From positions 26,334,122-26,398,121 of the forward strand of contig OX328101.1 in assembly GCA_946811185.2 (NCBI GenBank): a stretch of 64,000 nucleotides of DNA. The letters run 5' to 3'. Of the stretch, positions 58,701 to 60,850 are shown piece after piece. Below the pieces are notes generated by a model. That model did no database searches and was not told the DNA's origin. It saw only the letters and a program-made list of their open reading frames with translations. Both the position numbers and the translations under genes were made by a program. This DNA comes from Hippopus hippopus. Taxonomy: Eukaryota; Mollusca; Bivalvia; Cardiida; Cardiidae. Positions within the stretch are counted from its first letter, which is position 1. The number at the start of each line of letters is the position of its first letter.

Positions 58701-60272
58701 GACATCTCAACCTTTTGAATGCTGAGATGATGCTGTCCAGAACATGCATGATCTTGTGGACTGTATTTGATAGCCAAGGCAGTATTGAAACTAAGAAAAT
58801 AAAACAAATGGAGTCACTTCTTTCAGTTGAACCTGGCTGGCTAGTTCAGTGGTTAGCGTTTCTGAATCTTGATGGTGGTTGCAAGTTCAGTACCTTGTGA
58901 GGCAAACTTCCTTTTTGACGATTTCTCGCCTCTCCCCTCTGATACATGTGTGAAGAGTAGTCAGAGACTTGGAAAGAAAGTTCTGTCGGTACTGGTGAGA
59001 GAAAAGCCAGGAAACACAGATGTAGATGAACTGACTGCCATGATAAGATCTAAAGTCTTAAAACAGCCTTAAACTCCAATAGAATCAATCAGTCAGTCTT
59101 CCAGTTTAAAATGTCAGTTTCTTTTGTGTAGCAGTCTAAGAGTTTATCAATCCTACTCTCGTCCTCTTACCCTGAACATCAGTTTGTAAGAACTGAAAAA
59201 GAAGAAAGAAACATCTGAACCAAATTTCTGTAATTAACTCTTTCAGCGCCAAATAAATAAACTCAACCTCTTTCGACAGCTCTAAATACAATGCATTGAA
59301 ACTTACAAAGATTTTGATTGTATAGGCTTGACTACACAAGCGGACGGTATAGATCAAAGATCAGACTGCACGTTCTGTGCCGTCTGATCTTGATCTATGC
59401 CATCCGCAAAAGTCACTGTTTTCGTCTATGGCGCCGAAAGGGTTAACAGTGCTGATTCTGATTATTTATTGTTCTTGTTCCAAATTACAGGCATGTTTTC
59501 TGGTAGGCTGATACAATACAAACATACTGTACATCTTGGACAATGACATGCCAATGGAGCTGTTTTGAAGTATCTAAAAAATTTAAAATTTTTATTGAAT
59601 AATCTAGGGTTTTGTTGTAGATCTAACATTTTCTGTTTTAATGAAATATGAAAATCTAAATTAATTCTGTTCGTGATTCCGCCTTTCCAAAATGTCTGCA
59701 TAGGGAATTTAACACTATCACAAGGTTGCGCAAGATTATGCCTCAAATGTTCACAAGTGCAAGGTAAGAGGCTCAGTAGCTGCCAAAAAACCAGTGCAGG
59801 TGTCAAAATGCTTTTAAATCCTACAATTTCAAAGCATGGAAAATATTGTGAAATGACAATCTGTTATTGTGTGGTTGGTCCAAGTGTTAGTTGCTGGCAG
59901 AAAAATGAATTTTTAAAATCAGGCAAAAAGTAAACAAACAATACAGTGACCTGGCAGGTTTTAACGTAGTTTTGAAATGAATTTGTCAGCCAGCAACTAA
60001 CACTGGGACTGACCATACTTCTAAATGGTATGATTTAAATTTAAATGCATCTTAACATCTGCTTTGTTTACTTTTGCAGCTATTGTTACTTTAAGCAACA
60101 AGTCTTTCCTTTGATATAAGCTGTTACATTTGGGATTAGGAAAATCATAATTTTTTGTTGGCAGGAAATGAACATGGCTAAGAGACATAACTTACAGAAG
60201 ATGGCTGCCTTCAATTTGGGTGTATCCGAGGCTATCCATCAGAAGAAGAGGACAAGAGACACGGAGTTCCAT
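1643..60272 (+). CDS. CCDC81: CCDC81-like HU-domain protein, spliced, 3'-incomplete
   Basis: Joined coding sequence of ten exons: 1643-1724, 3426-3487, 4395-4551, 5272-5528, 9309-9388, 17461-17657, 21290-21427, 48442-48607, 53965-54196 and 60165-60272 (493 codons). Every junction is GT-AG and every phase closes without a stop. Residues 1 to about 90 and about 100-186 form two small alpha/beta domains matching the paired HU-CCDC81 domains of the HU/IHF superfamily. Residues about 187-400 are a Pro/Ser/Glu-rich linker. Residues 401-426 hold a Cys/His cluster (CGH, then CYLCH) and the conserved stretch NAGQELCYLCHQRARRNIPVSF. From about 428 onward the chain is charged coiled coil. Family knowledge: CCDC81 is linked to the eukaryotic centrosome, where its HU domains are thought to mediate protein rather than DNA contacts. 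The vertebrate protein is longer (roughly 650 residues, from memory), so C-terminal exons are missing here. The ATG at 1643 has A at -3. Identification is by recognition of sequence, not by a search. Confidence 0.9.
1725..3425 (+). other. Intron 1
   Basis: GT-AG intron of 1701 bp. The phrase GTCAGTT[CT]G[CT]C recurs near 1909, 1972 and 2004. A degenerate MITE-1 end occupies the last part. The 117-codon open frame at 1837-2190 has no supporting features. Confidence 0.8.
3241..3361 (+). mobile_element. MITE-1 end fragment before exon 2
   Basis: Only the terminal block is clear: actaaaattttgttatctag, then taaagacttaa ending at 3361. Inner sequence is too decayed to align by eye. Confidence 0.5.
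3426..3487 (+). CDS. CCDC81: CCDC81-like exon 2
   Basis: Completes an Asp codon from exon 1 and encodes IAEVWENVSSFIEKQMAQQK, the helical part of the first HU domain. The acceptor is tttcag and the donor gtatgt; the exon is 62 nt and leaves phase 0. The TTAA end of a decayed MITE-1 lies about 64 nt upstream. Confidence 0.9.
4191..4373 (+). mobile_element. MITE-2 copy abutting exon 3
   Basis: TTAACCCTTAGAATTCC at the left and TTTATGGGTTAA at the right. The central palindrome (gtgtaaatcaaagatcagat) is partly deleted. It ends 21 nt before the exon 3 splice junction. Confidence 0.75.
4395..4551 (+). CDS. CCDC81: CCDC81-like exon 3
   Basis: Begins GVQIQSLGTFTF, the diagnostic strand pair of the first HU-CCDC81 domain (lysine/glycine turn followed by LGTFTF). 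It continues through RPVFNISEKLAQSQGLQYVK to the linker into domain 2. Acceptor tttcag, donor gtagga, phase 1 at the end. A MITE-2 copy stops only 21 nt before the exon, so the branch point must lie in that 21 nt or within the element. Confidence 0.92.
4666..4803 (-). mobile_element. MITE-1 core with a duplicated hairpin arm
   Basis: The block acat[ta]gtgagaaaggagaaaatgct appears, then a second acattgtgagaaaggaaagg before the single right arm at 4757-4792. This suggests an internal duplication or a copy inserted into a copy. Confidence 0.65.
5272..5528 (+). CDS. CCDC81: CCDC81-like exon 4 (second HU domain)
   Basis: Largest exon (257 nt). It encodes residues 101-186: TIPLVQLNFAALSFESPFDR, a helix with CIREILNAVQRAIGAKRNVE, then the strand pair LTFSGIGKLSIRDLKVKMKF. 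This repeats the layout of domain 1, including a glycine before the second strand (GIGKLSIRD against SLGTFTF). The acceptor is cctcag and the donor gtaagt; phase is 0 at the end. Confidence 0.92.
5705..6083 (-). mobile_element. Reverse-oriented poly(A) retro-insert flanked by 57-bp direct repeats
   Basis: Positions 5705-5761 and 6027-6083 are identical (57 bp, starting tttgaaattcccatctattt). Between them lie 265 bp that begin with poly-T. Read on the minus strand the insert ends AATAAAAATC-TTAAA-poly(A), a poly(A) signal about 10 nt before the tail. This is the layout of a retrotransposed transcript with a long target-site duplication. The minus-strand insert also contains a MITE-1-like hairpin (ggagataaggctggtttccg). 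Confidence 0.65.
6495..6714 (-). mobile_element. MITE-1 copy, full length
   Basis: TTAACTCTTTATCTCATG at the left and GAGGTAAATGGTTAA at the right. The hairpin at 6608-6665 is near complete. Confidence 0.85.
7154..7387 (+). mobile_element. MITE-1 copy
   Basis: The left end TTAACCCTTTACCACACAAC is intact. The right half is eroded and closes near tcctaaagattttaa. Confidence 0.75.
8833..9039 (-). mobile_element. MITE-2 copy, joined to a MITE-1
   Basis: TTAATCTTTCAAGCGCC at the left. The palindrome is at 8878-8926 (gtgtagatcaagatcagact with its complement). The final TTAA (9036-9039) is also the first TTAA of the following MITE-1. Confidence 0.8.
9036..9264 (+). mobile_element. MITE-1 copy, full length, 44 nt before exon 5
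   Basis: Left TTAACACTTTACCACACAA, right GTCTGATAAAGGGTTAA. The hairpin at 9097-9155 has only a few mismatches. Confidence 0.88.
9309..9388 (+). CDS. CCDC81: CCDC81-like exon 5 (linker)
   Basis: Encodes RPGTVDSVMSDRSVVRPQSS followed by NTVILP, a Ser/Arg/Pro-rich linker after the second HU domain. Acceptor tttcag, donor gtaagt; the exon leaves phase 2 and completes a Lys codon with exon 6. A MITE-1 copy ends 44 nt before it. Confidence 0.85.
9714..9891. mobile_element. MITE-4 copy
   Basis: Starts atattcaccagccattctg and ends ggaatgattggtgaata. The interior shares aaatctagagtaagactg with the 656 copy. Confidence 0.7.
10926..11121 (-). mobile_element. MITE-1 copy with deleted hairpin
   Basis: Flanks are well kept (tactctttaccagatgacaa and gtttggtaaagggttaa), but the central hairpin has collapsed to gaaaacattaagggaaaaca and one remnant. 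Confidence 0.8.
15162..15383 (+). mobile_element. MITE-2 copy
   Basis: TTAACCCTAAGGCTTCTAAG at the left and GTTGAAGGGTTAA at the right, with the central palindrome at 15210-15265. Confidence 0.85.
15480..15705 (+). mobile_element. MITE-1 copy
   Basis: TTAATCCATTTACCGAACAA at the left. The hairpin is at 15543-15590; the right end is eroded. Confidence 0.75.
16008..16588 (+). mobile_element. Pearl/HINE-like family B array with tail
   Basis: Four or so units of about 110-150 bp, each containing ctctagaggccacattttc, ggtcagaatgtttgtcttga and tgggtcaggttgggtcaaaa in varying states. It ends in the tail hairpin cagggccatcatggccctca at 16563-16582. The head is not recognisable. Confidence 0.75.
17461..17657 (+). 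CDS. CCDC81: CCDC81-like exon 6 (linker)
   Basis: Encodes an acidic, proline-rich linker with GGLPPLQEQTEEIADMGPEE and YPVPQGSPTHVEGFMPPPQ. No fold is predicted by eye. The acceptor (ttttag) and donor (gtaagg) are canonical, and the frame joins exon 5 (phase 2) to exon 7 (phase 1). Confidence 0.85.
17918..19135 (+). mobile_element. Pearl/HINE-like family B array containing a family D head
   Basis: Seven or more family B units run from 17918 to about 18916. At 18919-19000 they are interrupted by a family D head (tattatccccctccgaaggc, agggatatagttttagcg, then CCGT repeats). A last B-type unit and the tail hairpin (agggccactttggccctctt, 19108-19127) follow. Confidence 0.75.
20080..20296 (-). 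mobile_element. MITE-2 copy
   Basis: TTAACCCTTATAGCACC at the left and GCTGTAAGGGTTGA at the right. The palindrome at 20130-20182 includes agactgcacaaaatgtgtag. Confidence 0.85.
20324..20535 (+). mobile_element. MITE-2 copy
   Basis: TTAACCCTTAGGCTGCTAAG at the left and ATAAGAGTTAA at the right. It lies only 27 bp after the previous copy and in the opposite orientation. Confidence 0.85.
21290..21427 (+). CDS. CCDC81: CCDC81-like exon 7 (linker)
   Basis: 138 nt, phase 1 on both sides, so it can be skipped without a frameshift. It encodes EENEDVDTAAAIRNIEMEGD and then LGQAGPVDTLQALRMMDTEP, an acidic linker with a possible short helix. Acceptor tttcag, donor gtatgc. It precedes the 27-kb intron. 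Confidence 0.85.
21619..21809 (-). mobile_element. MITE-1 copy, hairpin half lost
   Basis: TTAATTCTTTACCAGACAAC at the left. The centre is reduced to gaaaacattgtcggaacatg; the right end gtttggtgaatgttaa shares its TTAA with the next copy. Confidence 0.8.
21806..22039 (-). mobile_element. MITE-1 copy, tandem with the previous
   Basis: TTAACACTTTACTAGATAAG at the left and GTTTGGTAAAGGGTCAA at the right. The hairpin is at 21918-21982. Confidence 0.85.
22084..22256. mobile_element. MITE-4 copy, diverged
   Basis: Starts gtatttaccaaccaatctaa and ends tagaatggtaagtaatacc, which are inverted copies of each other. Confidence 0.6.
22375..22669 (-). mobile_element. Pearl/HINE-like family F copy
   Basis: Reverse complement of the 38471 element. 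It begins with the tail acaagagcaccggaagcaag, contains aggttcccctgttgac and gcctctgccagggctacaac, and ends at the head (caactgagctaac). Confidence 0.7.
23461..24377 (+). mobile_element. Pearl/HINE-like family A copy, complete
   Basis: Head tttttagctctactggcca; degraded microsatellite region (catgcatctttcagtgcgtc); core units with ccataaggactagggctagc at about 23747 and cctagggctatcaaatttgg at 24050. The tail hairpin acagggccatcatggccttc is at 24351-24370. It carries GTTACCATGGCAAC at 23694-23707. Around 24330 it provides an uninterrupted version of the site holding a MITE-1 in the 55296 copy. Confidence 0.85.
24430..24491 (+). repeat. 31-bp tandem duplication
   Basis: Two identical units (24430-24460, 24461-24491) beginning actgtaagagagacactgtt. 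Being identical, the duplication is probably recent. Confidence 0.9.
25875..27408. other. Cluster of a [TC]CGTTKATTAC motif
   Basis: Seven copies of a 12-14 bp motif: gtcccgtttattac (25875, 26058), gtcccgtctatta (25897), gctcgttgattac (27012), actcgttgattac (27026), gactcgttgattac (27204) and gtcccgttgattac (27395). Spacings are not multiples of three or of one period. All are in the same orientation. Function unknown. Confidence 0.55.
26541..26774 (-). mobile_element. MITE-3 copy
   Basis: Inverted ends: gacaaaggggggtttcatgc at the left and gcatcaaaccccttttcac at the right. Copies with matching interior (tcatgaggtagagtgatact; ggtcagcctgtgacaactgg) occur reversed at 39862 and, truncated, at 35800. 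Confidence 0.75.
29276..29380 (+). mobile_element. MITE-2 fragment
   Basis: Left TTGACCCTTTCATTGCC and the palindrome block gatcaagatcagactgctca; the right half is missing. Confidence 0.55.
30085..30440 (+). repeat. Degenerate minisatellite, compound period
   Basis: Units contain aaaattattcatttatactt, ttatatgaaggag and catgacatggaaagcatgtt. Half-units alternate, giving a higher-order period near 140 bp. A stray unit lies at 30820-30865. Confidence 0.75.
31417..31651 (+). mobile_element. MITE-1 copy
   Basis: TTAACCGTTTACCATACAAT at the left and gtcatctagtgaagagtaa at the right. The hairpin at 31480-31545 has several mismatches. Confidence 0.8.
31952..32092 (+). mobile_element. MITE-1 copy, right half lost
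   Basis: TTAATCTTTTACAAACAACC at the left and an eroded hairpin (aacaatgtgggaaaatgaca). It breaks off after attttctaccctgttgg. Confidence 0.65.
32808..34140 (+). mobile_element. Pearl/HINE-like family B copy
   Basis: Head remnant aatgctcaaggtgagctttt, then about nine family B units (for example ctctagaggccacattttca at 33029 and 33603). It ends in the unit ggtcagcctggtaaatagat before a MITE-1 at 34147. The tail hairpin is missing. Confidence 0.75.
34147..34358 (+). mobile_element. MITE-1 copy
   Basis: CTAACCCTTTACCAAAAC at the left and gtctagcaaaagactcaa at the right. The hairpin is degraded to gggaaaataagaaaatactg and its partner. Confidence 0.75.
34460..34677 (+). mobile_element. MITE-2 copy
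   Basis: Palindrome ggtagatcaagatccagctg at 34547 with its partner ccgtctgatcgtggatctac. The right end is gtcaaagagttaa; the left end is unclear. Confidence 0.65.
35800..35990 (+). mobile_element. MITE-3 copy, truncated
   Basis: Shares ctcaaaggaccagtcctacc and gcattaccgagatgcatcaa with the 39862 copy. The left terminus is lost. Confidence 0.55.
36182..36411 (+). mobile_element. MITE-1 copy
   Basis: TTAAGCCCCTTACCACATTC at the left. The hairpin at 36246-36295 is intact except for its outer right arm. The right end ttggtaaagagtgga is recognisable. Confidence 0.8.
37120..37343 (-). mobile_element. MITE-1 copy
   Basis: tcaactctttaccagaaaac at the left and atttggtaaaggattaa at the right. The hairpin is partly mutated (gtagaaaatgatgataacca). 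Confidence 0.82.
37440..37505 (+). mobile_element. MITE-1 hairpin fragment
   Basis: Only the central block remains (ttttaaaacattgttggaaa and ttttcacaatgttt). Confidence 0.5.
37840..38360 (+). repeat. Degenerate minisatellite, about 33-36 bp unit
   Basis: Roughly 15 variants of a unit containing gagctcccatgacaagaacc and acattcatt. Units differ by substitutions and small indels, so the array is old. It lies inside intron 7 and encodes nothing recognisable. Confidence 0.8.
38471..38803 (+). mobile_element. Pearl/HINE-like family F copy, short
   Basis: Head tttttagctcggctgttttt; two short repeats of catagccctggcat; the block aggggaacctctacaacaag. The tail gttggcactcgtaagcagtg ends in ctcttgttt. 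Confidence 0.75.
39862..40078 (+). mobile_element. MITE-3 copy
   Basis: Inverted ends: tgaaaagggggttcagtgca at the left and gatgcattaaaccccctttt at the right. The interior has ggtcagccagcacagtaagc. Confidence 0.75.
40328..41370 (+). mobile_element. Pearl/HINE-like family B copy, head to tail
   Basis: Head tttttagttcatctgagca, the remnant of a CCGT tract (tgtccgtcgtccatc), and about seven units of roughly 150 bp (ggtcagaatgtttgtcttga at 40879 and 41023). The tail ggaccatcatgccctcttgt is at 41349-41368. This is the best-preserved family B copy in the window. Confidence 0.85.
41627..41850 (+). mobile_element. MITE-1 copy, degenerate
   Basis: ggactctttactaggcaatc at the left, the hairpin remnant aaaatgttggtaaccaccat, and gaataaaggataa at the right. 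Confidence 0.65.
42041..42150 (-). mobile_element. MITE-1 copy, left part (interrupted)
   Basis: Begins TTAACTTACTATAAATTTTA and runs to gaaagggtagaaaatatta, where a family E element interrupts it. The matching right part lies at 43992-44059. Confidence 0.75.
42151..43991 (-). mobile_element. Pearl/HINE-like family E copy with eight ~166-bp core units
   Basis: Reversed and complete: tail aacaagagggccaagatggc at 42151 and head gtgctcaggtgagctaaaaa at 43972-43991. The core phrase tgaaattatttcaaaatctg recurs at about 42543, 42709, 42875, 43045, 43212, 43365, 43532 and 43698, mostly 166-167 bp apart with one unit of 153. An inner secondary tail-like sequence acaagagcaccacgtgcagg lies at 42441. 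GTTGCCATGGCAAC is at 43772-43785. Confidence 0.88.
43992..44059 (-). mobile_element. MITE-1 copy, right part (after the family E insert)
   Basis: Resumes with gtagaaaagctttcagtagc and ends gactatgcgttaaagggtta. The octamer gtagaaaa occurs on both sides of the insert (42138 and 43992). Confidence 0.7.
44060..44225 (-). mobile_element. MITE-1 remnant
   Basis: Only the right hairpin arm and flank are visible (ctctttttgccacaatgttt, 44179-44198). Confidence 0.4.
44252..44474 (+). mobile_element. MITE-1 copy, degenerate
   Basis: cagcttttgccgaacaatct at the left, hairpin block gaaaaagaagaaaatgctgg, and ttgtgtagtagagacttaa at the right. Confidence 0.7.
44796..44873. repeat. Perfect 18-bp inverted repeat with 42-nt loop
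   Basis: TGAACAAAAAACACCCTG at 44796-44813 and its exact complement at 44856-44873. Homology continues weakly outward (tgcatttcat / atttcaaaatg). It could be a small foldback element or an RNA stem-loop. Confidence 0.8.
45376..45650. pseudogene. Unassigned segment open on both strands
   Basis: About 245 nt open on + (81 codons from 45401) and on - (74 codons from 45600), in a region where chance frames average far less. The + frame includes LYLPMINKDRPITGFRFSGL; the - frame includes NPPAKFVLARDLDIVTVLLH. I do not recognise either. It may be a fossil exon or TE fragment. Confidence 0.25.
46681..47000 (+). mobile_element. Pearl/HINE-like family D copy, short
   Basis: Head ttattatccccggccaaagc, then gagggatatagttttagcat, and a CCGT/CCTT/CCAT microsatellite at 46722-46796. 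A unique segment follows (caataccattggacagaatt), ending cggcggggatatcatttcaa and tgaaatttcttgttttc. It has a single core unit. Confidence 0.75.
46722..46796 (+). repeat. (CCGT)n-type microsatellite
   Basis: Interrupted runs of ccgt, ccat and cctt tetramers inside the family D element. They create long open frames (PSVRPSVHPSVRPS on +) that are not genes. Confidence 0.9.
47063..47274 (+). mobile_element. MITE-1 copy
   Basis: TTAATCTTAACAGTTAGTC at the left and cactcttgtaaaggtaaa at the right. The hairpin is shortened around aaatgctgaaaccagcatat. Confidence 0.7.
47621..47849 (-). mobile_element. MITE-1 copy, best-preserved hairpin
   Basis: Left ttgaactcttttcccgtacg, right TGTGTGGTAAAGGGTTAA. 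The hairpin arms 47735-47760 and 47762-47787 are perfectly complementary over 26 nt around a single-base loop. Such a short loop is unusual and would extrude as a cruciform or form dsRNA when transcribed. Confidence 0.92.
48442..48607 (+). CDS. CCDC81: CCDC81-like exon 8 (linker)
   Basis: Encodes TKKASIPPSRTGSRIAAPIA, then MATGVSLLDDLVPSAHTPKS and PSPSQRNSPVQP. It is a basic, Ser/Pro-rich linker with several possible SP/TP phosphorylation sites. Acceptor attcag, donor gtaagt, phase 2 out. The DNA at 48511-48524 (ATTGCCATGGCAAC) matches the RFX X-box palindrome apart from its first base. A MITE-1 copy starts 27 nt after the exon. Confidence 0.87.
48635..48861 (-). mobile_element. MITE-1 copy just after exon 8
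   Basis: ttgattctttgcaagacaac at the left, 27 nt past the exon 8 donor. Right end gactggtatagggttaa; the TTAA is shared with the next copy. Confidence 0.85.
48858..49025 (+). mobile_element. MITE-1 copy, opposite orientation, truncated
   Basis: TTAACTTCTTACCAAAAGG at the left; hairpin remnant gataaatcagtattttatca; the end is lost after tctaatattttgttgtcca. Confidence 0.75.
49070..49145. mobile_element. MITE-1 hairpin fragment
   Basis: Arms ccaaaacattgtgaaaaagt and ctcttttcacaatgttta without recognisable ends. Confidence 0.5.
49233..49451 (+). mobile_element. MITE-1 copy
   Basis: ttgaccacaccataccgagc at the left, tttgttaggtagggataaa at the right, hairpin at 49285-49345. Confidence 0.8.
49510..49658. 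mobile_element. Foldback element (GGTGAAAGAT ends)
   Basis: Inverted ends of about 34 bp (ttttttttggtgaaagatag / gatctttcaccaaaaaaaac). A second inner inverted pair follows (aacatcatcagtaatatttt / aaaatattgtcgatgatgtt). Almost the whole 149 bp folds into one hairpin. No second copy is seen in the window. Confidence 0.8.
50137..50365 (-). mobile_element. MITE-1 copy nested in family F
   Basis: TTAACTCTTTACCAAACGAC at the left and gtgtgataaagagttta at the right. The hairpin at 50253-50304 is perfect except near the outer arm. Confidence 0.9.
50650..50682. repeat. Short perfect palindrome
   Basis: gtatgcaatat-tttttcc-atattgcatac: 11-bp arms, beside further copies of atactttgatatt at 50617 and 50684. 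Confidence 0.7.
50860..51070 (-). promoter_or_regulatory. CpG-dense patch with CRE and YY1-type motifs (antisense promoter-like)
   Basis: About 18 CpGs in 200 bp, against very few in neighbouring introns. Read on the minus strand it holds GATGACGTCACC (a full CRE palindrome at 51010-51017) and then AAGATGGC at 50973-50980, a YY1-type initiator overlapping an ATG. That ATG (50978) opens a 20-codon frame to a stop at 50916 that starts MATEDPFSSLNNF. It may be a real promoter or a TE-borne one. Confidence 0.35.
51125..51372. mobile_element. Large palindromic foldback element
   Basis: Outer arms gatgaaaatactgttaaatc / taaatgatccctatcaaagt are matched imperfectly. The inner arms aggttattgcacatgtatgg and ccatacaagtgcaataacct match almost exactly, and the centre gttgccctcgcaagctcggg caac folds on itself. 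The ends of the element are not sharply defined. Confidence 0.8.
52182..52390 (-). mobile_element. MITE-2 copy
   Basis: TTAAGAGCACCAAATAAACC at the left, TTTCTAGGTGTTAA at the right. The palindrome is at 52290-52342 (gtagatcaaagatcacactg). Confidence 0.82.
52397..52522 (-). mobile_element. MITE-2 copy, left end missing
   Basis: Begins ttaccagaagtctcagcaaa immediately after the previous copy. Palindrome gtgtagatcagagatcagac at 52421; ends near gtaataggcttacaggtg. Confidence 0.7.
53620..53837 (+). mobile_element. MITE-1 copy
   Basis: ttgaccctttaccacaccct at the left and cacctagtgaagagtaa at the right. The hairpin at 53670-53728 is well kept. It ends 127 nt before exon 9. Confidence 0.85.
53965..54196 (+). 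CDS. CCDC81: CCDC81-like exon 9 (Cys/His cluster, coiled coil)
   Basis: Residues 380-457. After a short linker comes C401-G-H403, then C411-x-x-C414-H415, spaced like a small metal-binding knuckle, followed by RARRNIPVSF. From 428 the chain is a run of charged residues (EERKRREEEEDRLLQQYQYM), a clear coiled coil. Two upstream AGs (53945, 53950) were rejected because they put a stop in frame or shift the frame; the AG at 53963-53964 keeps it open. The donor is gtatga. Confidence 0.93.
54563..55295 (+). mobile_element. Pearl/HINE-like family E-related copy, tail lost
   Basis: Head attattagctcacctgagca and the CCGT tract at 54628-54656. Two near-identical core units (tttgtttacactctagcatc at 54669 and 54828) are followed by two diverged units. 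It runs directly into the head of the family A element at 55296. Confidence 0.8.
55296..56425 (+). mobile_element. Pearl/HINE-like family A copy with nested MITE-1
   Basis: Head tttttagctccactggccaa, degraded CCGT tract, GTTGCCATGGCAAC at 55524-55537. Core unit ggcccagggctaccaacttt; tail hairpin acagggccatcatggccctc at 56401-56420. The segment cctgcttgtattcactgaca to the tail matches the 23461 copy, apart from the MITE-1 at 56152-56383. Confidence 0.87.
56152..56383 (-). mobile_element. MITE-1 copy nested in family A
   Basis: Left tttactctttaagaaatgac, right gtgcggtaaagggttaa, hairpin at 56270-56325. The uninterrupted counterpart near 24330 reads atattcaaaaggcag where this copy has TTAAaaagccat after the MITE. 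Confidence 0.88.
56430..56620 (+). mobile_element. Second pearl-like tail
   Basis: gttgagcgatacaggaccat and catggtcctcttgtct at 56588-56622 repeat the family A tail 190 bp after the first one. The intervening DNA has no recognisable head. Confidence 0.5.
56902..57114 (-). mobile_element. MITE-2 copy
   Basis: TTAACCCTTAGAGTGCC at the left, GGCGCTTTAAGGGTTAA at the right. The palindrome at 57017-57068 is well kept. Confidence 0.87.
57140..57205. mobile_element. MITE-2 palindrome fragment
   Basis: gtcctcgatcatactacatg with partner gaatctgatcctg; no ends seen. Confidence 0.4.
58147..58376 (+). mobile_element. MITE-1 copy, nearly intact
   Basis: TTAGCCCTTATCCACACATT at the left, GTGTGGTAAAGGGTTAG at the right. 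The hairpin at 58212-58260 has perfect inner arms. Confidence 0.87.
58832..59075 (+). mobile_element. tRNA-derived SINE of molluscan type
   Basis: The tRNA-like head has an A box (tagttcagtggttagcg, 58842-58858) and a B box (gcaagttcagtacc, 58881-58894). The body has ctctcccctctgatacatgt at 58931 and tcggtactggtgagagaaaa, and the end is cttaaaacagccttaaac. This order matches SINEs I know to be widespread in molluscs. The 67-codon open frame at 58869-59072 is this element, not a gene. Confidence 0.72.
59234..59446 (-). mobile_element. MITE-2 copy, best-preserved ends
   Basis: TTAACTCTTTCAGCGCC at 59234 and GGCGCCGAAAGGGTTAA at 59430-59446 form a 17-bp terminal inverted repeat with two mismatches. 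The central palindrome at 59348-59400 is near perfect. Its CpGs are still present, so the copy is probably young. Confidence 0.92.
59870..60016. mobile_element. Foldback element (GGTTGGTCC ends)
   Basis: Inverted ends of about 30 bp (ggttggtccaagtgttagtt / aactaacactgggactgacc) with arms that continue inward to about 48 nt (ctggcagaaaaatgaatttt). It ends about 150 nt before exon 10. Single copy in the window. Confidence 0.8.
60165..60272 (+). CDS. CCDC81: CCDC81-like exon 10 (coiled coil)
   Basis: Encodes EMNMAKRHNLQKMAAFNLGV and SEAIHQKKRTRDTEFH, continuing the coiled coil. It is 108 nt and in phase 0 on both sides. Acceptor ggcag, donor gtaagc. A deleted MITE-1 begins only 9 nt after the exon. 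No later exon is certain in the window. Confidence 0.9.
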
Positions 60273-60281
60273 GTAAGCAGT

Positions 60282-60385
60282 TTAACTCTTTATCAGACAA
60301 TCCTGGGTTTTCACGACTCTGGGAAAGAAGCCTTTTCCCATGATGTTTTGAAAGGCCTTCTTCCTCAGTGTTGTAACAAGACAGA
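60282..60385 (-). mobile_element. MITE-1 internal-deletion copy, 9 nt after exon 10
   Basis: TTAACTCTTTATCAGACAAT, then a direct jump to ggaaagaagccttttcccat and gatgttttgaaaggccttct. The ends are mixed, suggesting deletion of the hairpin arms. Confidence 0.65.
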
Positions 60386-60850
60386 ACTATCTAGATGAGC
60401 TTCCATCCAGTGTAGTGTTTTACACTTTTTTTTTGCAGCTATGAAATTTCTTCTTTGTTCAAATTCTTGCCTTTCTCTTTGCCACACACTTCCTGACTAC
60501 ATGACTTTGTAACTGTTGATAGAAAAAAGCTATTTTGATCCAGCCAACTAACTGATACAGCTTTATTAAATATTTTGTCTTTAGGCAAACTGTTACTGAA
60601 CTCATGATTGCAATAGGTACAAAATTGTGGCTGGTGGACAAATAGCTCAATCCTGCATAATCTCCTTTTGCAGTGGTGAATTCACGTGTTTTTGTTCCAA
60701 AACCTTCAGGTTGTGTTAAATATCAATATTTTACAAGATACTTTCAAAGCTGTTTGTTGCAGGTAATTTCAAGAGATAACTGTAATTAATAAGTTGAAAA
60801 GATGTGATTGTATCTTTTTTTGTGTTCAAAATATATCTCTACTGTTGCAG

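Larger units (their letters stand above)
54197..60164 (+). other. Intron 9
   Basis: 5968 bp with two adjacent pearl-like elements, MITE-1 and MITE-2 copies, a tRNA-derived SINE and a foldback element. The stretches 57210-58140 and 59450-59860 are unassigned. Confidence 0.75.

Noticed and set aside
58832..58900. Functional tRNA gene
   Set aside because: A and B boxes are present, but no intact cloverleaf or acceptor stem is visible and it is joined to a SINE body.
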